Assembly (NCBI GenBank): GCA_002841395.1
Contig: PGZM01000002.1
Span: 566,201 to 630,200 of the forward strand
Source: Firmicutes bacterium HGW-Firmicutes-9
GTDB lineage: Bacteria > Bacillota > Clostridia > Christensenellales > CAG-138
Length of the DNA: 64,000 nt
Direction: 5' to 3'
Shown: in pieces, positions 49,419 to 56,926 of the stretch
Numbering within the stretch: the stretch's first letter is position 1
Layout of the letters: each line of letters begins with the position of its first letter
The notes under the pieces: model-generated
Database searches by the model: none
What the model saw: the letters and a program-made list of their open reading frames with translations, nothing else
What the model was told of the DNA's origin: nothing
Program-made: the position numbers and the translations under genes

Positions 49419-50534
49419 ATGTTTGATCCCAGAATCCTGAAGCTGGCCGACGGATTGGTCAACTTTTCCTGCGCCGTCAAACCCGGCGAAAACGTACTCA
49501 TCCAGAGCATCGGCGGCAACGAAGACCTCACGCGTGCGCTGATCAAAGAAGTCTACAAAGCGGGCGGCGTCCCCTTCCTCTGGCTGGAGGACAAGAGCCT
49601 TGACCGCGAAATCCTGATGCACTGCACGCCGGAACAGCTCACGCGCCGCGCAAAGGTCGACGCTTCCATGATGGAGCAGATGCAGGCGTTCATCGGCATC
49701 CGAGGCGGCACGAACGCAAGCGAATTCTCCGATGTGCCCGGTGATAAATTCAACGACTTTATGACCTATTACTGGACGCCCGTGCACGGCAAAATCCGCG
49801 TGCCCAAGACCAAATGGGTCATCCTCCGCTATCCTTCGCCCAGCATGGCGCAGCTTGCGGATATGAGCACCGAAGCGTTTGAGGACTACTTCTTCAACGT
49901 CTGCACGCTGGATTACAGCAAGATGGACAAGGCGATGGATTCGCTCAAAGCGCTCATGGAGCGCACGGACAAGGTTCGTCTCGTCGCGCCCGGCACCGAC
50001 CTGACATTCTCCATCAAGGGTCTTCCCGCCATCAAGTGCGCGGGCAACATGAATATCCCCGACGGCGAGATTTATACGGCACCGGTCAAGAACAGCGTCA
50101 ACGGCACCATCGCCTACAACACGCCGTCGCTGGAGGCGGGTTTTACGTTTACGGATATCAAGTTCACGTTCAAAGACGGCAAGATCATCGAAGCCACCGC
50201 GAACGACACCGCCCGCATCAACAACCAGCTGGACATCGACGAAGGCGCGCGCTATGTCGGCGAATTTGCCATCGGCGTCAACCCCTATATCACCTTCCCG
50301 ATGAAGGACACGCTGTTTGACGAGAAGATCGCGGGCAGCATCCACTTCACGCCCGGCAGTTGCTATGACGACTGCAACAACGGCAACAAATCCAGCCAGC
50401 ACTGGGATATCGTGCTGATTCAGACGCCGGAGTACGGCGGCGGCGAAATCTGGTTTGACGACGTACTGATCCGCAAAGACGGCCTGTTCGTGCTCCCGGA
50501 ACTGCTCTGCCTCAATCCCGAGAACCTCAAGTAA
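49419..50534 (+). CDS. M29-family aminopeptidase
   Basis: 371 residues of the AmpS/PepS thermophilic-aminopeptidase family, which removes N-terminal residues using two metal ions. The C-terminal metal-ligand region is visible as GARYVGEFAIGVNP (about 268-281), HFTPGSCYDD with GNKSSQHWDIV (about 308-330). The order VLIQSIGGNEDLTRALIKEV at the N-terminus also fits. Somewhat shorter than the 400-410 typical of M29. CAGGAGG ribosome site. Confidence 0.9.
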   Translation: MFDPRILKLADGLVNFSCAVKPGENVLIQSIGGNEDLTRALIKEVYKAGGVPFLWLEDKSLDREILMHCTPEQLTRRAKVDASMMEQMQAFIGIRGGTNASEFSDVPGDKFNDFMTYYWTPVHGKIRVPKTKWVILRYPSPSMAQLADMSTEAFEDYFFNVCTLDYSKMDKAMDSLKALMERTDKVRLVAPGTDLTFSIKGLPAIKCAGNMNIPDGEIYTAPVKNSVNGTIAYNTPSLEAGFTFTDIKFTFKDGKIIEATANDTARINNQLDIDEGARYVGEFAIGVNPYITFPMKDTLFDEKIAGSIHFTPGSCYDDCNNGNKSSQHWDIVLIQTPEYGGGEIWFDDVLIRKDGLFVLPELLCLNPENLK

Positions 50535-50556
50535 GAACGCACGTATACAGCAATAC

Positions 50557-50590
50557 AGCCCGGCGCATCTGCGCCGGGCTGTTGTTTATA
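50557..50590 (+). terminator. Terminator of the M29 aminopeptidase gene
   Basis: Perfect 12-bp arms CAGCCCGGCGCA (50557-50568) and TGCGCCGGGCTG (50571-50582), with a short T-rich end. Confidence 0.88.
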
Positions 50591-50614
50591 TGGATGCTTT
50601 CGTTTGCCGGAGGC

Positions 50615-51148
50615 TTAATTTTCCGGCTCGATGAGGCCGTAGTTGCCGTCTTTGCGCTTATACAGCACATTCATCTGGTTGGTGTCCGAATTGAGGAAGA
50701 CGTAGAACGAATGGCCGACCATTTCGATCTGGAGCATGGCCTCTTCTTCGTCCATGGGCTTGATCGCAAAGCGCTTGACGCGAACGATCTTCGGTCCTTC
50801 CTCCTCGGCGTCCTCATCGCCGATGTACTCCTCTTCCAGGTCGCTCAACGCGCCGCTGCGGAGGCATTTCTCGAGTTTGGTACGGTGCCGGATAATCTGC
50901 TTTTCGAGTTTGTCGAGCACGTTGTCGATGGAGGCGTACATGTCGCCGGTGATCTCTTCCCCGCGGATGACTCCGCCGTCATAGGGGATTGTTACCTCGA
51001 CGATGTGGCGGTTTTTTTCGACCGACAGGGTGACGAACACGTCAGCGTCCTGTGGGAAAAATCGTTCGAGCTTGCCAACTTTTTTGTTGACCAAGTCGTT
51101 GAGGTAATCGGAGATCTCAAGGTTTTTGCCAGTGATCGAGATACGCAT
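50615..51148 (-). CDS. hpf: Ribosome hibernation-promoting factor, long form
   Basis: 177 residues. The N-terminal HPF/YfiA domain (MRISITGKNLEISDYLNDLV, LSVEKNRHIVEVTIP, MYASIDNVLDKLEKQI) is joined through a linker (about 100-120) to the C-terminal dimerisation domain (VRVKRFAIKPMDEEEAMLQI, GHSFYVFLNSDTNQMNVLYK). The long form pairs 70S ribosomes into inactive 100S dimers in stationary phase. AAGGAG ribosome site. Monocistronic. Confidence 0.97.
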   Translation of the reverse strand: MRISITGKNLEISDYLNDLVNKKVGKLERFFPQDADVFVTLSVEKNRHIVEVTIPYDGGVIRGEEITGDMYASIDNVLDKLEKQIIRHRTKLEKCLRSGALSDLEEEYIGDEDAEEEGPKIVRVKRFAIKPMDEEEAMLQIEMVGHSFYVFLNSDTNQMNVLYKRKDGNYGLIEPEN

Positions 51149-51298
51149 GATACCACTCCTTTTTCGGCAAACTATTTTGTACTCTGCCTATGTTTATTTA
51201 TTCGATACAAAGATGATGTTCCCTTTTCGAATTCTAGGTTTATTAAACTTTATTTTCTCGTCTTGGGTCTGTCATCCTTGTGAACGAATTATAACTTT

Positions 51299-51387
51299 GT
51301 TCGACGAAATGTTCTGTAATAGAATCACTTGCAATTGAATTGTTTTTTGATTAAGATAAATGCAACTGGGAAATCATTTCGTCGAAC
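51299..51387. repeat. Separated 13-bp inverted repeat in an AT-rich gap
   Basis: GTTCGACGAAATG (51299-51311) and its exact complement CATTTCGTCGAAC (51375-51387) enclose 63 bp of AT-rich DNA. The surrounding gap (51149-51411) has no gene that I can see. The element could be a degenerate miniature transposon, a long-range RNA stem or two regulator half-sites. Confidence 0.6.
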
Positions 51388-51411
51388 CTGATCCAATGAT
51401 GGTCTTGAAGA

Positions 51412-51442
51412 AAAAGCAGCGGCATACTCGTCCGCTGCTTTT
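51412..51442 (-). terminator. Terminator of the guanine deaminase gene
   Basis: Arms AAAAGCAGCGG (51412-51422) and CCGCTGCTTTT (51432-51442); on the minus strand the stem ends in a T-rich run. Confidence 0.9.
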
Positions 51443-51447
51443 GTGCG

Positions 51448-52722
51448 CTATTTGATTTTTTTACCGCCGCCGTAAACCGCGGCGATGCTCCGGTCATCCG
51501 CGAGGTACACCGCGCGCTCAAACCGTTCCTTTACCGTCAGCTCCCGCGCGCTCGGCGGCAGCCGCGTTTCATCCAGCACAACCGCGTGCAGCGGGTTGCC
51601 CGGCGCAAAGCCATCCGCGTCGCCAAAGTAGCGCGAACCCGCGCTGGTCGCAAGATAGTACGCCTCTCCCACGGTCAAAAACGGCTCCTTTCCTTCAGTC
51701 GCAATAGCGCGCGCTTTAGACATGCGAAGGCAGCCCGTCAGCACCTGCAGCATCGGCAGCTGCGCGCCGCCTGCGATATCAGAACCCAGCGCGACCCAGA
51801 CGCCGCGCTCTTTCATCTGCCGCACGGGCGCAAACCCGCTGCAGATGTTGATGTTGGAATCCGGGCAGTGCACGCAAAGCACGTTGTGGTCAATCATCGC
51901 CTGCTGCTCGCGCGCATCGGAATGCACGCAGTGCGCCATGATCGTGTGATCGGTCCAGAGGCCGTATTTGTCATAGGTCTGCCAATACTGCTCGCAATCG
52001 GGATGCAACTCTTTGACGAGTTCGATCTCGCGTTTATTTTCGCTCAAATGGGACTGTACGTACACACCGCGCTCATTGGCAACCTTGCCAAGCCAGTCCA
52101 TCAGTTCGTTGGTGCAGCTGGGCGTGAAGCGCGGCGTGAGAATCGGCTTCACATGCGTGAAGCGCGTGCTCTCATCGAGCCAGCGCAGGGTTTCCCGCTT
52201 GCTCTCCTCCGTCAGCTCCTGGCATTCGCCGCTCGCGCGGTCCATGTTTACCTTGCCGACGTAGCCGCCGATACCGGCTTTCTCCAGCTCCTCCATCAAA
52301 ATCAGCGTCGCATCTGTGTGAATCGAAGAATAGATGCAAACGCGCGTAGTTCCGTTGTTCACAAGATCCGCGGCAAGGCGGGAATACGCCATCCGCGCAA
52401 AATCGTTATCCGAAAAACGTGCTTCTGTTTTAAACGTATAGGTTTTAAGCCAATCCATCAATGGCAAGTCCATGCCCATACCGAGCATAGGATACTGCGG
52501 CGCGTGCAGATGCATGTCTGAAAATCCCTGCAGAATCAGTTTGCCAGAGTAGTCTTCTACCTTTGCTCCCACAAATTCAGCCGGAAGGTCGGCAAACACG
52601 CCCTTTACCACGCCGTCTTCCACCGCGAGGTAGCCGTTTTCCGTGATCACGGGGTCGCCGAATGTCTTTGCTTCTATGATATGTCCTTTGATGAGCGTTA
52701 AGCCCGATAATTGTTCTGTCAT
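51448..52722 (-). CDS. guaD: Guanine deaminase
   Basis: Amidohydrolase converting guanine to xanthine, 424 residues. Zinc ligands in FSDMHLHAPQYPMLG (HxH, about 68-72, with the GuaD-specific APQY), LTPRFTPSCT, QSHLSENKREI, MAHCVHSD and the catalytic Asp in ALGSDIAGG. These match GuaD rather than the chlorohydrolase-like SsnA. Lies 65 bp after the MocA-like gene and closes the minus-strand purine arm. Its product, xanthine, is the expected substrate of the hydroxylase at 56.9-60.6 kb. Confidence 0.92.
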   Translation of the reverse strand: MTEQLSGLTLIKGHIIEAKTFGDPVITENGYLAVEDGVVKGVFADLPAEFVGAKVEDYSGKLILQGFSDMHLHAPQYPMLGMGMDLPLMDWLKTYTFKTEARFSDNDFARMAYSRLAADLVNNGTTRVCIYSSIHTDATLILMEELEKAGIGGYVGKVNMDRASGECQELTEESKRETLRWLDESTRFTHVKPILTPRFTPSCTNELMDWLGKVANERGVYVQSHLSENKREIELVKELHPDCEQYWQTYDKYGLWTDHTIMAHCVHSDAREQQAMIDHNVLCVHCPDSNINICSGFAPVRQMKERGVWVALGSDIAGGAQLPMLQVLTGCLRMSKARAIATEGKEPFLTVGEAYYLATSAGSRYFGDADGFAPGNPLHAVVLDETRLPPSARELTVKERFERAVYLADDRSIAAVYGGGKKIK

Positions 52723-52787
52723 GTCAATTCTTCCTTACCTGCCATCCGGAATCAACTTCCGCAGGCAGTTCTATCCATCATTTCTGA

Positions 52788-53360
52788 TCAGTTCTCTTTG
52801 GTGTCGATATCGTCCAGCTCCTGCGCGGAAAACGCCTCCACAAGTTGGATTCGATCCGGGTGCCGCTTGATCACCGCGCCGCCGCCGATATCCGCCTTGA
52901 GCGCGCATAGCTCCGGATAAAATTCCGCGGGGAAGATCGCCGGGTTTCCGCGCCGTTTCTCATAACAGAGCGAAGTGATATCGCTGGGGTGCGCCAAGAA
53001 TGTCTCGATCAATCGATTCACGCTCTCCTGCGTGAGATACGGTTGATCCGCTACCGCATACAGTATGCCGTCGAGTGCGGATTCTCTCGCGAGAATCGAC
53101 TCTGTCGCGATGGCGACGCTGGTTCCGACGCCGCGCTCCGGGTCGGGATTGATCGCAACCGGAAAGCCGCTCGCAAGCGCCAGACGCTGGATCTCTGTCT
53201 CCTCCGCTCGGGTCACGCATACGCGCGCCGCAAACGGTGTTTTCGAATAAAGCCGCAGCGCCCGCGCGATCATTGATTCCCCTTCGATCTCGTGGAGCAG
53301 CTTGCCGCCGCCGAAGCGCTTGCCCGCACCCGCCGCGAGCAGCACGCAGCCGATCTTCAC
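52788..53360 (-). CDS. MocA-like nucleotidyltransferase (molybdenum cofactor cytidylyltransferase)
   Basis: 190 residues of the MobA-like NTP-transferase fold. N-terminal nucleotide loop VLLAAGAGKRFGGGKLL (about 6-22), AVADQPYLTQESVNRLIE with the metal Asp, and GNPAIFPAEFYPELCAL. MocA adds CMP to molybdopterin for xanthine-dehydrogenase-type enzymes, and a molybdenum hydroxylase is encoded 3.6 kb away. In E. coli the homologue ygfJ/mocA lies in a comparable purine cluster. Overlaps the hydantoinase stop by 4 bp. Confidence 0.88.
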   Translation of the reverse strand: MKIGCVLLAAGAGKRFGGGKLLHEIEGESMIARALRLYSKTPFAARVCVTRAEETEIQRLALASGFPVAINPDPERGVGTSVAIATESILARESALDGILYAVADQPYLTQESVNRLIETFLAHPSDITSLCYEKRRGNPAIFPAEFYPELCALKADIGGGAVIKRHPDRIQLVEAFSAQELDDIDTKEN

Positions 53361-54727
53361 GCGCGATACCGTCCGGAGGCCTTGCGGAAGACGAATCTGC
53401 CCTTGCCCTCCTTGACGAGTTTGCCGCCCTGCACAACATGCCGTCCGCCGAGTAGCACATCCGAAACTGAGCCCAACACTTTCATGCCTTCATAGGGCGA
53501 GTTGTCGCATGCGTGCGCGTTGGTGCGGTGCGAAATCGTGCTCTCACCGGTGGGATCATAGATCGTGATATCTGCCTCCGAACCCTCGCTGAGTACACCG
53601 CGGTGCGGGAACATGCCAAACATCTTTGCCGCGTTCTCGCTCATCATCGCCGCCATCTGCTGGAGCGTGATGCGCCCCGTGCGCACGGCGTAGGTGTAGA
53701 TGAGCTGCGCGCGGTTCTGTACGCCCGCGCCGCCGTTGGGCGTTTTGCTGAATTCACCGCCGCCCAGCGCTTTCTGGCTCATCATAAACGAGCAATGGTC
53801 GGTGCCAATGACGTCGATCTCACCCGCGCCCATCGCCGAAAGCAGCGCATCTTCATCCGCAGGCTTTCTCAGTGGCGGGGACATGATGAACTTCTCCGCG
53901 TCTGGGTCGCCATAGCGCGCGTCGTCCAGCACGAGATACTGCGGGCAGGTTTCTAAGTAGACCTCCTGCCCTCTTGCTCTGGCGCGCTTCGCTTCTTCGA
54001 GACCTTCGCGTGTGGAGAGATGCACCACCCAGACAGGCGCTTTTGCAAGCTCGCCGATGCGCATGAGACGCGCGACAGCCTCCGCCTCCACGGCGTTCGG
54101 CCGCGCGAGCGGGTGCGCCAGCGGGGAACGCATGCCGATGCTGTTGAGCTCGTGAATCCGCTCGTTGAGTACGTCGTAGTTTTCGCAGTGTACGCCGCTG
54201 ATGCAGTTCAGGGCAGCCATGTGCTTCAGCGCGGCGTAGATTTCGCCGTCGTTGAGGCGCATCGCATCATACACCATATACATCTTAAAGGAAGTCACGC
54301 CCTGCGCGACCATATACTCGACCTCTGCCGCGCGCTCGCCGTCCCATTCCGAAATCGCCATATGGAAACCGTAGTTGCAGCTCGAGCCTTCCGCTTTTTT
54401 ATGCCAGAGGTCGAGCGCGTCCTGCATGGTCATGCCGCGATCCTGTGTCGCAAAGTCCAGCACGGTCGTCGTGCCGCCAAGCACCGCCGCACGCGTGCCG
54501 GTGATGAAGTTGTCCGCGGTCACCGTGATGCCCAGGTCGAGATCGAAGTGCGTGTGCGTGTCGATAAAACCCGCGAATACGAGTTTTCCGCCCGCGTCGA
54601 TGATTTCGTCCGCCTGCTCGTTGATTCCTGCTGCAATCCTCTTGATGAATCCGTTCTCGATCAGGATATCCGCCTGTTCGATGCCCTGGCTGCGTACGAG
54701 CGTTCCATTTTGTATGAGGGTTCGCAT
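53357..54727 (-). CDS. Hydantoinase/dihydropyrimidinase
   Basis: Cyclic amidohydrolase, 456 residues. First metal pair in GFIDTHTHFDLDLG (about 55-68), the carboxylated lysine in TSFKMYMVYDAM (about 150), histidines in SGVHCENYD and VWVVHLSTREG, and the metal Asp in VIGTDHCSF. Could open hydantoin, dihydropyrimidine or a purine-ring product. The E. coli homologue hyuA belongs to a purine/uric-acid degradation cluster, which supports the last option. First gene of the minus-strand arm; promoter shared back-to-back with ade. Confidence 0.9.
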   Translation of the reverse strand: MRTLIQNGTLVRSQGIEQADILIENGFIKRIAAGINEQADEIIDAGGKLVFAGFIDTHTHFDLDLGITVTADNFITGTRAAVLGGTTTVLDFATQDRGMTMQDALDLWHKKAEGSSCNYGFHMAISEWDGERAAEVEYMVAQGVTSFKMYMVYDAMRLNDGEIYAALKHMAALNCISGVHCENYDVLNERIHELNSIGMRSPLAHPLARPNAVEAEAVARLMRIGELAKAPVWVVHLSTREGLEEAKRARARGQEVYLETCPQYLVLDDARYGDPDAEKFIMSPPLRKPADEDALLSAMGAGEIDVIGTDHCSFMMSQKALGGGEFSKTPNGGAGVQNRAQLIYTYAVRTGRITLQQMAAMMSENAAKMFGMFPHRGVLSEGSEADITIYDPTGESTISHRTNAHACDNSPYEGMKVLGSVSDVLLGGRHVVQGGKLVKEGKGRFVFRKASGRYRA

Positions 54728-54825
54728 GGGTGATCGCCTCCTTCGTATATGATGCCTGAGTAACGTTTTTCGATTGACGAGATATGCGTTGTGTTTCTAT
54801 TGATCGGTGTTCTGAAAACGCAGGA

Positions 54826-54926
54826 TGCAAATAAAACAAACTGCAAAAGAACTATGTCTGGTTTTATTCTAGCACACGATTTTCTTCCTGCAAAGTATTT
54901 GCATCTAACAATCTTTGTGCTATACT
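54826..54926. promoter_or_regulatory. Divergent hydantoinase/ade promoters with central palindrome
   Basis: Minus promoter: -35 TTGCAG (54888-54893), 16 bp, extended -10 TGCTAGAAT (TAGAAT at 54866-54871). Plus promoter: -35 TTGCAT (54899-54904), 16 bp, extended -10 TGCTATACT (TATACT at 54921-54926). The -35 boxes are 5 bp apart and lie on a perfect palindrome, TGCAAA (54889-54894) and TTTGCA (54898-54903). Two more TGCAAA copies occur at 54826 and 54842, 16 bp apart. One regulator bound at the palindrome could govern both arms. Confidence 0.72.
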
Positions 54927-54948
54927 AACAAAAAGGTGGGTGAGCATT

Positions 54949-56652
54949 ATGCAAAAGTCACGTCTTCGCGCCGCCATCCTCAACGCGGCTAACAGAAATG
55001 CTGCTCTGGTCATCAAAAACGCAAAAATCGTCAATGTTTTTACAGAAGAAATCATAGAAGGTGACGTCGCCATGCGCGATGGCATCATCATCGGCGTTGG
55101 TGAGTACACCGGACGCGTCGAAATCGATGCAAAAGGCGGATATCTCTGCCCCGGCCTCATGGACGGACATGTACACATCGAATCTTCGATGGCGCATCCG
55201 ACCCGTTTTGCCAACGTCATTCTCGAAAAAGGCACCACTTCTATCATCGCAGACCCGCATGAGATCGCAAATGTCTGTGGTTCAGACGGAATTCAATACA
55301 TGCTCGATCAGACGGAATGGCTTCCCCTTTCCGTCTTTGTTATGGTTCCGTCCTGCGTGCCCGCGACAGCGTTCGAAACCAGCGGCGCGAAACTGACGGC
55401 GAAGGACCTGGAAGCCTTCATCTCGCACCCGCGCGTGCTGGGTCTCGGCGAAGTGATGGACTATGTCGCAACCGTCGAAGGCGAAGGCGAAATGCTCGAT
55501 AAGCTGCATCTCTTCCGGCATCATCCGATCGACGGACATGCCCCGACGCTGACTGGCGACGCGCTCAACGCATATTGCGTTGCAGGGCCGATCACGGATC
55601 ATGAGTGCATCACATATGAAGAAGTGCTCGAAAAACTTCGAAAAGGTCTCCGCATCCACCTGCGCTTAGGTTCTGCCAACCGCAACGTCGAACAGATCAT
55701 GAAGCAGATTGCGGAAAACAAGCTTCCCACGCGCAGAATGTCCTTCTGCACGGACGATAAGCACCTTGCGGACATCCGCGAAGAGGGCCATATCAACTAT
55801 ATCGTGCGCCGCGCGGTTGCAAACGGCATTCCGCCGATCAAAGCGATCCAGATGGCGACCATCAATACCGCCGACGCGTACGGCATCCGCCATTACGGCG
55901 CAGTCGCACCGGGTTACCGCGCAGATCTCGTGTTGTTTGACAACCTGACCGACTTCAACCCGCAGTTTGTGATCACCGACGGCAAGGTGTTTGAGCCGAG
56001 CGTGGACACGCACATCAAACCCGACCCGAAGATCTACAACAGTGTCCATCTTGCCCCGCGCAAGCCGGACGTGCTCAAGATGCCGATTACAGGCGAAGCA
56101 AACATCATCCGCCTGATTCCAAAAGAACTCGTCACCGCGCTGGACATCGAAGAAGTCTACACCGAAAACGGCTGCTTTGTGCCAAAGAACGGTTTGCTCA
56201 AGCTCGCGGTGGTGGAACGCCACCATGCCTCCGGCAGAGTTGGTTTGGGCATTCTGCGCGGGTTTGACATCAAGGACGGCGCCATCGCAACCACCGTCGG
56301 ACACGATTCCCACAACCTCGTGGTCGTCGGCGACAACGACGCGGATATGCTCATGGCGATCGATGTGCTCGAAGAATGCGGCGGCGGCTATGTCGTGGTC
56401 AGCCGCGGCGAAGTGAAAGCAAAGCTCGTCCTCTCCGTTGCGGGACTGATGAGCGACGCACCGCTGGAAGTCATCCTCAAACATCAGCGTGAGCTGCTGG
56501 AAGCCGCAGAGAGCCTCGGCATACACACCGAGAGCGATCCATTCATCACGCTTTCCTTTATCGCGCTGCCGGTCATTCCGGATGTACGCCTGACCGATAT
56601 GGGTCTGTTTAACGTGAGAACGATGGAGTTTTTCAACAAGATCAACCAATAA
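54949..56652 (+). CDS. ade: Adenine deaminase
   Basis: Converts adenine to hypoxanthine and ammonia; 567 residues. The Ade-type amidohydrolase motifs are in order: LMDGHVHIESSMAHP (about 70-84), IIADPHEIANVCG, GLGEVMDY, DGHAPTLTG, SFCTDDKHLADI and the C-terminal lobe with TTVGHDSHNLVVVGDND. ATG 54949 follows AAGGTGG by 9 nt; a GTG nine bases earlier overlaps that site. Read divergently from the hydantoinase and upstream of the hydroxylase genes. Its product enters the same pathway. Confidence 0.96.
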   Translation: MQKSRLRAAILNAANRNAALVIKNAKIVNVFTEEIIEGDVAMRDGIIIGVGEYTGRVEIDAKGGYLCPGLMDGHVHIESSMAHPTRFANVILEKGTTSIIADPHEIANVCGSDGIQYMLDQTEWLPLSVFVMVPSCVPATAFETSGAKLTAKDLEAFISHPRVLGLGEVMDYVATVEGEGEMLDKLHLFRHHPIDGHAPTLTGDALNAYCVAGPITDHECITYEEVLEKLRKGLRIHLRLGSANRNVEQIMKQIAENKLPTRRMSFCTDDKHLADIREEGHINYIVRRAVANGIPPIKAIQMATINTADAYGIRHYGAVAPGYRADLVLFDNLTDFNPQFVITDGKVFEPSVDTHIKPDPKIYNSVHLAPRKPDVLKMPITGEANIIRLIPKELVTALDIEEVYTENGCFVPKNGLLKLAVVERHHASGRVGLGILRGFDIKDGAIATTVGHDSHNLVVVGDNDADMLMAIDVLEECGGGYVVVSRGEVKAKLVLSVAGLMSDAPLEVILKHQRELLEAAESLGIHTESDPFITLSFIALPVIPDVRLTDMGLFNVRTMEFFNKINQ

Positions 56653-56666
56653 TCGCACGTTTGAAA

Positions 56667-56808
56667 AACAACATCTATTGAATAGCAAAATGATTACGCT
56701 ACATGTTGTTGAATCTGTGATATTCTCGTAGCATTTTATGAAAATTAGCCCGTTTGTTATCTAATCGTAGTAAGATAAGCTTGTATCAATAGACGTTACT
56801 GTTATACT
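56667..56808 (+). promoter_or_regulatory. Region upstream of the molybdenum hydroxylase operon
   Basis: The 274-bp gap holds a separated inverted repeat AACAACAT (56667-56674) and ATGTTGTT (56703-56710), then a promoter: -35 TTGTAT (56781-56786), 16 bp, extended -10 TGTTATACT (TATACT at 56803-56808). The transcript would have a leader of about 110 nt with arms GCGG and CCGC near 56878-56897. I see neither a terminator after ade nor a riboswitch I can name. Confidence 0.55.
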
Positions 56809-56926
56809 AATATTTTCCTGATTTCACAGAAGATTTTGCACAACAAACGTCTTTCGCCCCCTTTTATCAATCACCCGCGGTGTGGAGCGACGCCGCAGGT
56901 TTTGCCACAAATCACAGGAGGGAACT

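Noticed and set aside
54728..54948. Purine riboswitch before ade
   Set aside because: I could not find the three-way-junction core sequences; the region is explained by two promoters and a palindrome.
55666..56688. 340-codon open frame on the minus strand
   Set aside because: Antisense to ade; same shadow composition.
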